Shown: positions 11,473 through 23,645, numbered from the stretch's first letter. The stretch is 64,000 bases of DNA from Panulirus ornatus (GCF_036320965.1 NC_092251.1:1983501-2047500), one strand, 5' to 3'. Made by a program: numbers and translations. The notes: generated by a model not told the origin, from the letters alone.

Positions 11473-11609
11473 CATGGTACCGTTGTGGAGTGACTTTGGT
11501 AATAGTTCCATTGGACCATTGTTCATGTTTTGGTAATGTTTAAGTTGTTACCGTTGATGATGACTTTGTTAATGTTATGTTGGTACTGTTGATGATGCCT
11601 TAATGAGGA

Positions 11610-12109
11610 GTAGTAGTTGCCATGGATGGTAATTTTGGCTGTGTTTACGTTTCCTATCTCTTTAGTACCCAAGCCAATGCCTAAACAAACGTTTTATGTC
11701 ATAAAGTATCAGGATTTCCATCTGTATCATCGCATTCCATCATCTCAAGAGTCTGTCTTCCCTCCTACCTGGCCAGCGTGAGGTCAACCTGTCTCTGGAC
11801 ACAACCACAGGTTGACCATGAACAATTGTGGATGGAGACTTGACCGTAATGGTCGCTACCGTTCGCTGGTGAAAGGGTGGAAACCCTCTTCATTCCGGAT
11901 GATGAAACGACCCTCATGAAATGTTAATAAGACCTTTTTAATTTTTACGAAAGTTTCGCTCTCACATTCAGCCATGCGTACGATGCTGATCTGCATGATT
12001 ACAGTCCCGTGAAATAAAATGAAATGTATATTGTGATAAGGCTCCTCCTATACTGGCTTGTTGGTGGATACACTGCTGTGCGTCCATTAGCGTTGGTTGG
12101 CTTTTAATG

Positions 12110-12112
<3 letters not shown>
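11610..12112. other. Unique sequence
   Basis: No coding or repeat signal seen. Confidence 0.5.

Positions 12113-12189
<77 letters not shown>
12113..12189. repeat. (GA)n microsatellite
   Basis: About 77 bp of perfect GA. Confidence 0.95.
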
Positions 12190-12190
<1 letters not shown>

Positions 12191-12221
12191 AATATTAGGG
12201 AGCTCGAAGCTTAGGAGCTGT

Positions 12222-12396
<175 letters not shown>

Positions 12397-12399
12397 ATA

Positions 12400-14415
12400 G
12401 GTAGACTGATACACATATAGTTAAACAGATGTAAAGGAGAAACAGGACATGAAGACTTATGATATTGTCTAAAAAGTTCACAGAATCCAATCCACGATCT
12501 ATGAAGAGGCAGCTCTTCCCCAAGGTAAGGTCACCAGGTGTAATGACTGGTAGATATTTCACAATTTTCTTCAGTGATCTAATGATGTTAGTAGTGTTAT
12601 TTTCAGTGATCCCCTAGGAATACGTCAACTGCTAAAATCCATCTTTTGAATCTCTCATAGGAAGGACTTTTATTTCTCTCATTAATGGTACCTTTCTCAT
12701 CTTTTGAAGATCTCATATTGACTCACACGCCTACAGTCAATCTGTCCCTTTTTTATCGGTTTTGTTTTCCTTTATTGGATGGTAAATTGAGGTCTTTAAA
12801 GAAGATATCCGACTCGTGCCCATCTATTTTATAGACACGCCACTTGTTCGATCTTTCTTCCTTTCCATATACGAACGATGTGTGACGTTCCTTGTATCTT
12901 TATGAACTCTTTCTTAAGATTATAATGATGTTTAAAGGAATGTTGATGTTTGAAGGAATATTAATGCGTCACCAAATGAACTGGAAGAAAAAGGCTTTTT
13001 GATGTGGGTAAGAAACGTTTCTTCGCATATATCCTGCGTCAGATGTTGTGTCTCATCCTGTGTCCTTTCCACTGAAGTAAGTCGTCCTGGTGTTTGTTGA
13101 TAACTTGACAAGGATGTGACACAAGTCAAGAGAATTTTTTTGCACGTTGTGTTCATCTGATTCCACTCAGCTGATGGATATGTTTTGTAGTTCCCGGCTG
13201 GCTTAACGGCTGTATCCATTTGTTTAGATGAAATGATATGACTTGAATACATACCAAGTAGTGTTTAAGACAATGCCCTTTCATCGTGTCAGCTAAGTCA
13301 GAAAATCTCACCAAGACACTAATCTGTCATTAGGTGTTTTACAAAAGAGCAACGAGAATGCTGGTACCAGACACCAGTCGTCTCTTTTAAGCTTGCACCT
13401 CAGCCTGAACTGTACTCTTGGATTCCATTTCCCTACCGTGGTATACAGAATGCACCAATTAAACTGGGAACCGTAAGAGGTAAAAAGTAGCAGGGCAAGA
13501 ATAAGACCCCTAGGCTGCCTCGCCTCATCGTGGGAACATTCTCCCTCTCTTGGGTAGACACTCGCATATACTGTGTACCGTCCTCCCTCAGTGACCAGAG
13601 GGAGCAGGTCGTTAGTCTCTGGAAAAATATCTACGAATTGTAGCTGATCAGTCAAGTTGTGCAGAGTGAGTTGAGGTACAGAACGCAGCATCAACATCTC
13701 GACGGGTAAAACGACAACAAAACAGCTGTGGGGGTAGATCCCAGCCTTGGAGGTCAACGTCAGGTAAAGGTAAAGTGTGATGATGTACCCTTGGGAGCCT
13801 CATTAAGTCATTATGAGGATTTATACCTGGTTCTGCTGTGCCATCTTCTCCACTGTAGGTTTCGCCTGTCGTAGATATTATATGGATTCGAACTTGATCT
13901 GTTCTCAGTATCTAATCTTGAAAGTCATCATGGCACAGTGAGTTATGAAACTACTTCAAGAAGATATTATTGTCTTTGTGAAACTATACAAGCTTCATCT
14001 TAGGTCTCTTAAAACGGTACAGTACCTGGTTTCCTTATGGTACAACATCGCTCGCTATCACGGCTGTTTTACTGTCGTGTACCTGATAAGCTATTGTCGC
14101 AAATTACACCTCTGTTCAGGAACCTTGGAATTTTCTTCAGGTTGACGACAGATAAACGTAAGGTCGACGACGGTAAAGACAAATGTTTACTGTACATGTT
14201 TGTTTTATCGTCATCCGTACGAACCCTTCATACTCCAGTGACCTGTCGAATATGTTTCTTGGGTCTAGAAGTAAAATCTTGGTAGGTTATAAACGAACGC
14301 AAATTGAATCCTGAGATATAAACTTTTTTTTTCATCAAGGGCTTCCATGTTGTTCTTAACCTTGCCGGAGGATGATCCAAACAGGGTGGGACTACACTGG
14401 GTATTATCACTGAAC
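12400..14415. other. Unique intergenic sequence
   Basis: About 2 kb without repeats. The largest frame is minus-strand 13308-13757, open for 149 codons but starting at TTG with its first Met at residue 20 and no recognisable domain. The plus strand has CAG|GTAAAG at about 13762, a possible donor with no supported exon. Confidence 0.4.
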
Positions 14416-14418
14416 CTG

Positions 14419-14500
14419 TTGGCAGTACTTCAGGACCTGTTGCAGTGCTTCAGGACCTGTTCCAGTGCTTCAAGACCTGTTGCAGTGCTTCAGGAACCAA
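14419..14500 (+). repeat. 20-bp tandem repeat, about 4 copies
   Basis: Units resembling GTTGCAGTGCTTCAGGACCT repeat with one or two changes each. The surrounding 14347-14568 frame is a repeat translation (L-Q-D-L-L-Q-C-F-R-T-C). Confidence 0.9.
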
Positions 14501-14569
14501 TTTGCACTACTGGCTCTAACCTGATCAAATGTGTGACTATTAATCTGTCTATCTTAATATCAATTTAAT

Positions 14570-14903
14570 TATTCTTGCTCAGCGTTATATATCGTCGAAC
14601 TAATTACGATAATGAATATGAAGCACATAATTACAGTGTATAGGGGATGGGCTTAGGGGGAAGGGGAGCATGAGTAGTTCCATCCCTCACCCTCCACACC
14701 CCTCATTCCTCACGTCCCTCTTTACCATTCTGTGGTACCTGCCCCGGCCCTCTAGCTAGGCGTTGTGAGTTAGTGCGCAGGTCAATCTTCTTCTGTGATA
14801 GTGGGTCCTGGAACCTTCAGCTGCCGGTGCGCTGTTTAATATGTTTAGGAGCGAAGGGATGTCCCTATGAGACAGGATTTACTCGCGAGGACTTACGATG
14901 AAA
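14570..14903. other. Unique sequence
   Basis: No gene recognised. A C-rich patch lies at about 14685-14750. Confidence 0.45.
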
Positions 14904-14929
14904 TTTTGCCAAAAGGCAAAAGCAAGTGC

Positions 14930-14998
<69 letters not shown>
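14904..14998. repeat. TTTTGCC/GGCAAAA hairpin next to (GA)n
   Basis: TTTTGCC (14904-14910) and GGCAAAA (14915-14921) form a perfect 7-bp inverted repeat around AAAA. It is followed after 11 bp by (GA)n at 14933-14998. A related TGCC-TTTT-GGCA hairpin lies beside (CT)n in the 180-bp duplication near 32.8 kb. Confidence 0.8.
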
Positions 14999-15001
<3 letters not shown>

Positions 15002-15090
15002 TAGTGTGTGTAGAAGAGTTTAGGTTTAGAAGGACGCAGGCAGCGGCCTAATGGTGTGTGAAATTTTTTTCTTCACAGCAAAGTGGCTTT

Positions 15091-15092
<2 letters not shown>

Positions 15093-15154
<62 letters not shown>
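15093..15154. repeat. (GA)n microsatellite
   Basis: About 62 bp of perfect GA, 95 bp after the previous GA tract. Confidence 0.95.
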
Positions 15155-15157
<3 letters not shown>

Positions 15158-15410
15158 CTTAGGTTGCTGGCAACAGATCGTGTAACACTACTCTAGCCTC
15201 ACCCTTGAAACTTTTGCCAGGAGGTCCAAACGCTCGTGCGTCCCCACATGCCTAAGACTCCAGCGTCACTCTCAACACTTAATGTTTTCATGGAGGTAAT
15301 TAACATTCATAAGAGGTTCTTTTGCGTCGAGTGCGTGCAACGTATGAGGGTGCCATGGGAACCCCACTGTGTATACAGAGTCAACACTTGTTTTTTTACG
15401 TCTATTATGT

Positions 15411-15545
15411 CCTTCAGAAGGAATCTCCTTCTGTGAGAATCTTCTTCAGAGGGAATCTCCTTCTGTGAGAATCTTCTTCAGAGGGAATCTCCTTCTGTGA
15501 GAATCTTCTTCAGTGGGAATCTCCTTCAGTAGGAATCCTCTTAGT
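15411..15545 (+). repeat. 32-bp tandem repeat, about 4 copies
   Basis: The unit contains GGAATCTCCTTCTGTGAGAA followed by TCTTCTTCAGAG. The first three copies are nearly identical and the last is diverged and shortened. Each unit carries an AGAAGGA/TCCTTCT inverted half. Confidence 0.9.
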
Positions 15546-15550
15546 ATTTC

Positions 15551-15784
15551 TCATTGTACCACCATTTCAGATTTAAGCTTCTCATATTTCTTTGATATAT
15601 TTTCAAGATTCGTGAAAGAAAAGGGTTCAGATATCCTTACACTGTCTTTGTATAGCCTTAGGTAAGCCAGACTTTCATTTAAGAAGTCTGGCTTTACCCT
15701 CTTCATTTTAGTTTGCGACCAAGTCCCACTTCTCTTATAAGTCAAGTTGTGTAAGGCTGCGACCCACAAGTCTATCAACTGCAC
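15551..15784 (-). other. Unidentified minus-strand reading frame
   Basis: A 77-codon frame with varied, non-low-complexity composition (for example LNESLAYLRLYKDSV). It lies just upstream of a plus-strand reverse transcriptase remnant, so it could be a retroelement piece in opposite orientation. I do not recognise it and the length allows chance. Confidence 0.15.
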
Positions 15785-15824
15785 CTTTTAGGAATTCGCT
15801 CAACTGAAAAGATTGAAGGCGGAC

Positions 15825-16550
15825 ACGTAACTTAACTAACAGATAACTACACAATGTTGTAAATCATTCTGATATTGAAGCAAAAAGTTGTTGCTAAAGG
15901 AAGTGTACTTGCGCCTCTGTTAGTTCTCATTCTGATTCTTAATGCTGACATAAATACGAACTACAGTTTTATATCATCTTTTGCAGATAATCTAGAATAA
16001 GTAAGGAAATTTCATCACTGAACGACGATACGAAATTTCAGTTAGATATAAACCAAGAATTCCCTTATTGCATTGACGGAGAAAAGTTCAAACTACTCCC
16101 TCATGGGGAAATGAGAAAATGAAAAGCAATATATGATATCGGGCAGAGACGAACATCAGACTTCGGAAGAACAATGTGGAAGATCTTGGAGTAATATTGT
16201 CTGACGATCCTTCCTTCATCGAGCACAAAAGAGAAGCACTTGCTTCCCCAAGAGGATGGTAGGTAGGATCACACAGACCTTTAAGACAAGTGAGGTAAAA
16301 CCACTGATAACGTTCTTCAAGATGTTAAAAATATCCCAAGTGGAACACCGTTGTGTGCAAACGTCACCCTATCTCTCTATAGTCGGCGAAATTGCGGTTA
16401 GAAAGTTCGTAAAGATCTTTCTCAATCCCGCATCTAAACTACTGGGAGCGACTGAAAACACAGGCTGTACTCGCTGGAGCGCAGATGAGATACGTATGTC
16501 ATGTTTACACTGGAAAAATCCTGGATGGCTTGGTTCCCAACTTACACTAA
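15825..16550 (+). pseudogene. Decayed non-LTR (LINE-type) reverse transcriptase fragment
   Basis: Translating across frames gives the palm-to-thumb order of a non-LTR reverse transcriptase. LTNR at 15832 is followed by KGSVLAPLLVLILILN (about 15896), the usual GxPQGSVLxPLLF region. FADN at 15980-15991 stands where the catalytic FADD/YADD box should be. VEDLGVILSDDPSF at about 16176 is the 'LGV...D.' stretch, then GRITQTFKTSEVKPL (about 16260) and YTGKILDGLVPN at about 16506. At least four frame changes and several stops separate these blocks, and the second catalytic Asp is Asn, so it is dead. No endonuclease domain was seen upstream. The clade cannot be fixed by eye. Confidence 0.75.
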
Positions 16551-16900
16551 CTTATACCAAATAAAATTGGATAACCGTGCATATACTATGTCTGCTGTAA
16601 TAAAGAACGAAAACATTATAACTTTACTTCGAAAATCAAAGTAAGATGTTATTATCCGCAACTTCCATTTGAAAGGGAAAAAGAACTACTTTTATAGGAC
16701 AAAAATTGTTCAAAATTAGCAAATATTTTCATCAGTAGAGGGCTCTTCTCAGCGACCTTGACTACCGCAGAAGGACCCGGTGGCTGTGAATGCGAGGGGG
16801 GAGTTAAGCCCCTTTCCCGAAGTGCCATCCTCATCCTCCTTGAGCTGGTATTCGGGCACCAAAACGTCAAATCTTTTGGTTTTCCTCCCATGCTCTCTTG
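16551..16900. other. Sequence downstream of the reverse transcriptase remnant
   Basis: Probably includes the rest of the element's decayed C-terminal and 3' region to about 16750. A minus-strand frame at 16749-16976 overlaps the start of the next minisatellite and is not supported as a gene. Confidence 0.35.
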
Positions 16901-17540
16901 AAAGTGCTTGCAGAGTCATAGGACGTTCTTTCACTTCAATAGCGTCTTGGAGATATCTGGTGGGCTCTGAAGACACTTCTCTTCGGTAGTGTCCTAGGGG
17001 TGTGTGGAGGGATCTGAGGACACTTTCTCGTTGGTCATGTCCTGATGGTGCCTGACGGTGTCTGGGGACAACCCTTCATTTTGGCAGTGTCTTGGAGGTT
17101 CCTGGCGAGGCCTGAGGTCACTTTCTCTTTGGAGGCGCTCAGTGGAGTAAGAGACACTCGTTACCTTTGATATTTTCTTTGAGGCACCTAGCAGGATCTA
17201 AAGACACCCTCTTTGGGTAATGTCTTGGAGTCCTCTGTGAGATATGAGGACTTTTCTTTTTCCTGGTAATGTTTTGGATGCTGCTTTTGGGGTCTGATAA
17301 CACTTTCTTCCTTTGACATTGTCTTGGAGGCACCCGTTAGGGGCTGAAAATGTTTCTCCTCTTCAGCTATGTCTTGGAGGCGTTTAGTTGGATCCAACAA
17401 CATCCATTTTCTTCAGAAGCTTCTCGGAGTCGCTTGGCGGAGTCTGACGATATTCCTCCTCTTCAGTTGTGTTCTGGAGGCCCTTGGAGGTAGTCTGACA
17501 GCAGTCTTCCTCTTCAGCAGGCGCCTGGTCGGGGATCCTT
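16900..17540 (+). repeat. Degenerate ~50-bp minisatellite, about 12 units
   Basis: The anchor GTCTTGGAGG (with variants) recurs at about 16944, 16991, 17039, 17089, 17126, 17175, 17222, 17271, 17321, 17371, 17420 and 17471, spaced mostly 47-51 bp. Between anchors each unit has GG.TCTGA.GACAC.TTCTC or a relative. On the minus strand it gives Lys/Glu-rich frames, but the unit length is not a multiple of three and the frame rotates from unit to unit. Confidence 0.8.
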
Positions 17541-17902
17541 CTCTGTCGTCAGCTTTTAAAACTAAGTGGAAAAGGCAACACTTTGATCCGGGCATCACCA
17601 TGGAATTTCGCTCGGTGGCGAGAAGCAGAGTTCAAGAATGCTCGTCGCGAGGGTTCTCTTTGTCACCTTACGTCTCCAGGCTGCGTCAAAGAAAATAAAA
17701 CCATCAACAGAAAGAGGAGGCGACAAGGTGTCTGCAGGAGAGATAAATTTGAATGTAAATGTGTGTAAGAATGTTTCCTCTGGTCTGAGATGGACGGTGG
17801 GTTGGAAACCTGGTAGAACGAAGGGAGAAAAAATTGGTCTGAACTTTGCATTGACTAGTGAAGAAATGAACGGGGATTGCCGTGATAACTAGTAATACGC
17901 AG

Positions 17903-17905
<3 letters not shown>
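17541..17905. other. Unique sequence
   Basis: Two overlapping plus-strand frames (17583-17892) rich in Arg and Lys are open, with no recognisable motif. I cannot support a gene. Confidence 0.35.

Positions 17906-17957
<52 letters not shown>
17906..17957. repeat. (TA)n microsatellite
   Basis: About 52 bp of perfect TA. Confidence 0.95.
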
Positions 17958-17958
<1 letters not shown>

Positions 17959-18212
17959 TGTGTGAGTGACAGAACGGAAATACTTTGAAAATCACACAGA
18001 AAGAGACAGATTTTGAAAACGTGCTGGGCTCGGTATAACTGAAGCAGGAAATCTGTATGTGCAGAAGACAAAAAAAGAGGGAGGTCCATGGACGCTTCAC
18101 TGACCACAATGAATGAAATCACGAACCTGACCGAAAGAAAAAAGTAGTTCGGCAAGTGAATATATCAGCTCCATACGGAGGAGAAAGTAAGGAGAGGAGA
18201 TGAAAATAACTG

Positions 18213-18345
18213 GGCGCTCGTGGACATAGAGGACCTCCGAAACTATCATAAGGTATGCGTAAGTTCAGGTAAGGTCCCAGACCTTCGTAAGGTATAAGTA
18301 AAGTAAGATAAGGTCTCAGACCACGTTGTTCGGGTAGAGGATAAC
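18213..18345 (+). repeat. EDLRNHCK-family interspersed repeat, copy A
   Basis: Contains GAGGACCTCCGAAACTATCA then TAAGGTATGCGTAAGTTCAG and GTAAGGTCCCAGACC. One frame reads IEDLRNYHKVCVSSGKVPDL before a stop. It resembles copies near 19.7, 24.4, 30.5 and 50.1 kb, all in this orientation. Confidence 0.6.
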
Positions 18346-18952
18346 ATTTCCTCCCCCACAAAAAAGATAATAATGATATCCAGTATCAAGATACAACATT
18401 CTTTGAACTACAAGAACTTTAAGGCTGTTTTTAAACAGCTGATACGTCTATACACACAAGCGAGTCGCATCTTTATATAGTTCTCACCTACACTAAGTCT
18501 TACAAAAAAATAAGATGACTGTAACGACTACCACTACACTGGGCAAGACACGGTGGAGGCAACTGCCCTGCGGAGCAGCAAACCTGATCTGTATTGCTCA
18601 AAAACTCACGTCCCGAGAGCCAGTGGGACCTGCTTGAAATTCCTATGTAATTACACTTCTCCCTTATATAGGATCTCTCCCAGGGGCCGCAGTGATGCCC
18701 TCGTCTGTTCTCCCTTTCTCCCCCACTCCCTGCGAACTCCCTTTCTTGTCTACTCTCCTTCTCCATCCTATCTGTCTCCTCTCTGCCTCCCCTGCTCTCT
18801 CTTCTTACCCACGTCTCTCTCTCCCTCCCTACCCCCTCCCTATGGCCGGCTCAGGTTCCCTACGACTCGCTGAAAAATCAACACAAAAAAGTATAACATT
18901 TCATAAAACTGAGGAAGGGAAGTGGGTTGGGTAGGCGGAGGGGCTGGGGTGG

Positions 18953-18953
<1 letters not shown>
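18346..18953. other. Unique sequence with a pyrimidine-rich block
   Basis: The interval 18700-18850 is strongly C/T-rich, keeping Pro/Ser/Leu frames open (18553-18934). No gene supported. Confidence 0.45.

Positions 18954-18986
<33 letters not shown>
18954..18986. repeat. (TG)n microsatellite
   Basis: About 33 bp of perfect TG. Confidence 0.95.
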
Positions 18987-18988
<2 letters not shown>

Positions 18989-19600
18989 CCCACTACTTCA
19001 CAAGGAGAACATCCCCAGAGAGTATATTAATCACCAGGAAACTCTATGTTTCATGTGCTCAACACACTTCACCTGAAATGAAAATTAATTTTTGGCAAAA
19101 ACCACGAAATTTAGTGCACGTGCGTCAGTCCCCACAATTGCTCTAGACTCTACCATATAATTATGCGAAGGTAAAAATTCGTGCAGAAGTTAGGTCTCAT
19201 TTAGCTTTCCCGTGTCATAAGGAATCAAATTTCATCCTCCATTTCCCCTCCTTCACTTAACTCTTCGTGAGTAAAGCATGGCACGTTGAAATGAATAATA
19301 AACAGTATTTTTTAGCATAAAATTTACATGATGAATGTTTTAGTTTGTATGGTAAGGATTTTGGGCTTTTAATGACAGTGGACAACCAGTAATACAACAG
19401 CATACATTCCCAACGCTCAGAATCTCAGTCTGTGTTGGTCTTACACGAATATAACCGTCTTAAGTTTGCTCATAAATGTGCTCACGTTTTATGTCCTGGT
19501 CTTAAAGTCATATTCTTATTCCTTAACATATGTTAGCCCGTTTTCTTTATGGGCTGTATGTGATGGTTGCAGAAGGGCCGTAGGGAGACAGCTTTCAACA
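18987..19600. other. AT-rich unique sequence
   Basis: I see no coding or repeat signal. Confidence 0.5.
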
Positions 19601-19607
19601 GCTTGAT

Positions 19608-19780
19608 TGAACAGAGGGGCAAAACAGCAATTTGGTAGCGGACCTAAACCGTAAGGGTAGGAAACCCTCGAAACCATCGTAAGATATACGTATGGTCAGA
19701 TAACGTCCCGTATCCAGCCGTGGGCACGGAGGACCTCCAAGGCCACTGTAACATATACATGAGGCTAGACCCAGCTGCAG
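19608..19780 (+). repeat. EDLRNHCK-family interspersed repeat, copy B
   Basis: Starts with TTGATTGAACAGAGGGGCAA, comparable to the CTGA..AGAGGAGCAA start of copies E and G. It contains the second-half motif twice: CGAAACCATCGTAAGATATA and GAGGACCTCCAAGGCCACTG. Copy B is therefore internally duplicated. Confidence 0.55.
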
Positions 19781-19799
19781 GGGGAGAAGACCTCCCAGT

Positions 19800-20594
19800 C
19801 TATGTCTTCCCACTGATGACCTTCAAACAAACACCTGGGTAGGTTTTGGGAAGGTGGGATTGGTATGAGGACAATGAGGAGGACCAACCTCACTCATCCC
19901 ATCTAGGTAGTGATGTTAGTGTGTCAGGCTCCCTTGGTGATAAAGACTTTGCTAACGAGGGCCTCTCGTATTTAGGACTCTGCTGAGGGTGTGCATAACG
20001 AGAAGCCGCTGATGAAACTTTGCTTGTAGAGTTCAGATGTAGAGTCATTGATTATTTTAGATCTATTGAGATTCAGGTGATAGAGTTCGACTGTTGAATA
20101 CCATGCTTCTGAGACTTTCCAACTATTGTTACTTTACTTACGACAAATTGTTATTCTGAGAAACTATTATCAAGACTACATTCTGAAGACTTTGCTGCTG
20201 AAAGTAGTGCCGGGGCTTTACAGCGAGGAATTTGTTGCTGAAATCTTCAGTACTGACGTAAGATTTTATGTATTCTGAAAGAAGCACTTGGCCTTTTTTA
20301 CCCCCCAGATCTATACAGCGAAAAGCCTCCCAGATGGGCTCCCATCCCATCCAAACAAATGCTCAGGTTCTACTTTTCGCTGTTTTTTCCTAGATACATA
20401 AGCCTTTTATACTTTCCTCAGTCTGTCTTATGCTAAGGACAGTTTAGTATTGTGCTACAGACAAGGGTAGATGAGCAGAAAATTAGATTCTCTTTCCTCC
20501 ACAGAAGCGAATTGAATCAAAGTCTGTTCAGTCGAGAAATATTTACAGTAGAATGATGAAGTATTATGTGTAGTTATACAACAATAACAACATC

Positions 20595-20595
<1 letters not shown>
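19800..20595. other. Unique sequence
   Basis: No gene recognised. The interval 20000-20250 has loosely recurring TTTGCTG(C/A)TGAA fragments that may be a decayed repeat. Confidence 0.4.

Positions 20596-20631
<36 letters not shown>
20596..20631. repeat. (CA)n microsatellite
   Basis: About 36 bp of perfect CA. Confidence 0.95.
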
Positions 20632-20632
<1 letters not shown>

Positions 20633-21002
20633 ACATAAATCATCTTCAAAAAAGATTACTTTGTGACGTATATATTTTACAACAGAAATGGTTGCCTCTT
20701 CAGTGTATCCTTAAGGTGGCGACAGCGAGCTGGATTATCAATGTTTGGGTTGTTGGTTAACACAGCTCCTTTGATGAGTTTCCCCTACAGCTAGGCTCAG
20801 CAGACTACTACATGCTAGCATAGTGGGTTTGAGTACAACGAAGAAAGATGATAGGGTAGAACAATGGAGTGGACGAACTGTGTGTGTCAGGTGATGGATG
20901 GGGGTGTATTTAAGAAATGGTAATGATATATGTGTGTGTTTAGTTGAGGAAACCGTCTTGTAGGGTGAGTGATGCTGACTCTAGTGTGTCATGTAGGAGA
21001 AC

Positions 21003-21004
<2 letters not shown>

Positions 21005-21088
<84 letters not shown>
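21005..21088. repeat. (TG)n microsatellite
   Basis: About 84 bp of TG with one TGCG interruption at about 21035. Confidence 0.95.
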
Positions 21089-21089
<1 letters not shown>

Positions 21090-21751
21090 ATTGATAATGA
21101 TAACGATGTGATTCAATGCAAAATCGTATATATATTTGTTCATAATGACGTGAAATTTGACTGATTTGTTTGTATGAATGATGATAATGGCCAATTTACA
21201 GATCTTTATGGAAGCAATAGATAAGACTCATGGGAGCCGACTGAAAGTCTGGAAGACACTGAGGAATCAAAGGCAAGATTAATGATACAGAACTACAGAA
21301 GAGACGCGTTTCCTGCTAACATTCCGCGTCTTTTTCAATTCACTGTCCTAGAAGTTATGATCAGCCTTTAAGAATATAAGCCTGGCACTTCCTGCCATTC
21401 TGTAGTTTCACATATATACCAGTTTTGATTTACAGTCTCCTCCAATTCATCAGTACACAACAAATCATGAAATAAAAAAATTACTGGTTTTTGCCTCTAA
21501 GCTTCTGCCATTTATCAAGGACTTTCCTCCAGCCAAACACGCGTTTTCTCCGTAGGTTCTGCCCACCTTTCAGACCCACTAGTCATGGGTAGAACTCACC
21601 CATCAGCTTCTATCTTTATTAACAAATTTACAAACAATTTACAAATTTCATACGAAATACACAGAACAAAATTCAGACACTTGTTAACACTCGCTGCACA
21701 CACTTCCACACCAGCTTTAAACTCATTCATATAGTCCATATTTATGATTCT
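21089..21751. other. AT-rich unique sequence
   Basis: No coding or repeat signal seen. Confidence 0.5.
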
Positions 21752-21847
21752 CACACACACACATACATACACACACACAGACACACACACACAACACACA
21801 CACACACACACAACACACACACACACACAACACACACACACACACAC

Positions 21848-21887
<40 letters not shown>
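21752..21887. repeat. (CA)n array with higher-order (CA)nA periodicity
   Basis: Within 136 bp of CA repeat, an extra A (ACACAACAC) recurs four times at about 16-20 bp spacing. The array has thus duplicated in blocks larger than the dinucleotide. Confidence 0.9.
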
Positions 21888-21889
<2 letters not shown>

Positions 21890-23390
21890 GAACATGTCCC
21901 CATCCACTAGTAACTGTAACACTCAGACGTCAGTACGATAATTCTGCCTCGCTCCAACACTTAGCCGTAATCAGGGCTTGCCGGAGACCTGCTATTGGCT
22001 CAGCACACGCAACAGACGGATTTCCTCGCCTGGTGGCAGCAAAGGTCTCTTAGAACACCATCAACGGCTCTCTTTGCTGCTACACTTCCAAGTAGTTTTT
22101 TCTTTCTATTATCGTAAATGTTATGAAGTTCCTCCGCACTGCCTATAACACATGAACGTCGGTCGATGTGTTGTACTCACTGTGTGCTCGACGCTTGCAT
22201 CCTTTGCCATCCTCATGTTATGTGCCCTACAGCCAAACTGACGTAGGAAGGCTCTGTCGATGTATATTTAGACAGAATATACTTTGTGCCACAAAATCAT
22301 TTCCACTACTTTTTCATAGGTCAGTTTCCTTTGCGCTTGTCGGTGTACGTGCCTCACATACAAAAAATGAGTCCTCTGCCATTCGCTTTTTGGATAATTT
22401 CTTCTCTTTCTAGTTAGGTATATGAGTTCCTCTCTGACAGGTGTGCGTAGAAGGACAACGGAGGAAGAAAACTTTAGGATCATATTCTAAAAGTGTCTCA
22501 CGATTAGAGCTAATATTGTCTCTGTGTAGTAAAGGCTTTTGTGTTGTATAGCAGAGATGTGTGGTAATGTGTTCTGGATTATAGATCGTCTAGCATTCGG
22601 TAGCGACAAGTTACGCTTAGTGAATATAAATGGTCGTCAGCATTGCCAAAATTGACCTTATATATGTTCTACCAAACCTCCTTGTATAATATCAGGAATG
22701 TAAAAAGAATGAAAATCTCTCACACCATCAGAAGATTGTGTAACTAAATCGTCCCCTGAGTCTCATGACCGTAACTTGTTCAAATTCAATCTATATAGAG
22801 GTGTTATTGAAGATCTTACCGTGATGGCGTTGATAAAAGAGTCGAACTATCTTTTGATAACTTCGATCTTCCTCTTATCTATACACCAACTCCCTCCACT
22901 CACCTCTCACCCTCCCCTTCAGAGCTGGACACGCAAATAACTCCCTTTAGGAGCAACAGGCATGGAAGACTTCAGGTTGCACTAGTATACAGCCAGTGTG
23001 CCCTGATTGCAATGCGAGAAAATGATGGTGTTATTGTTTAGGTTCTTTGAAGTGTTCACCGTACTTCCTACTACGGTAAAAAAAGTAATGTACAAAAGTT
23101 AAAGACTTCATAAGAGTAATACCTACAAACTTTACCTCATCAGCCACCGGTTACGTAGACCTACTGGCTGTGTCAACAAACTGCGCTATTGATCAGCGGA
23201 ACAACAGTGCAGCTTGGTTCCCGACCGAACTGTAGCCCTAGATACGAGGCCCTCGAGGAGACGTATGATTTACGCAGGGTAAGGTAGTGTTTTCCTTCTT
23301 CTCCTCTTCCTGTTATCTCCCTCCCATACCCTTATGCCTTTCCATCCCATCCTCCTTATCCTCCTCTTCCCATCTTTCCGTATTTGTATG
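21888..23390. other. Unique intergenic sequence
   Basis: About 1.5 kb, AT-rich. No long frame or repeat. The 22168-22413 plus and 22268-22483 minus frames overlap and neither shows a known domain. Confidence 0.45.
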
Positions 23391-23470
23391 CTCCCTTTCC
23401 CTCCCTCCTCCCGCTCCTCCTCCTCTTACTCCTCCTCCTCCTCCTCCTCCTCCTCCTCCTCCTCCCCCGC
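23391..23470. repeat. (CTC)n trinucleotide microsatellite
   Basis: A near-perfect CTC/TCC run giving a poly-Pro frame on one strand and poly-Arg on the other. A shorter CTC run follows at 23492-23513. Confidence 0.9.
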
Positions 23471-23638
23471 AAATAACTAAGGACACTACCTCTCCTCCTC
23501 CTCCTCTTCCTCCCGGTCCTCCCTGCCGAGCCCAGGCTCCACCTGCCTTCTAATGATGACGCAAATCTCGAAATAATTGGAGGTTGGACCACGAGCGTTC
23601 TCGCAATGGCTCACCGAAAGTATGCTCGAGGGAATGAG

Positions 23639-23645
<7 letters not shown>

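Noticed and set aside
13308..13757. 149-codon minus-strand ORF in unique DNA
   Set aside because: It starts at TTG, the first Met is at residue 20, no domain is visible, and an ORF of this length is expected a few times by chance in 64 kb over six frames.
17139..17403. Lys/Glu-rich repeat protein with about 17-residue units on the minus strand
   Set aside because: The DNA unit is 47-51 bp, so the frame rotates between units; the apparent peptide periodicity is a shadow of a non-coding minisatellite.
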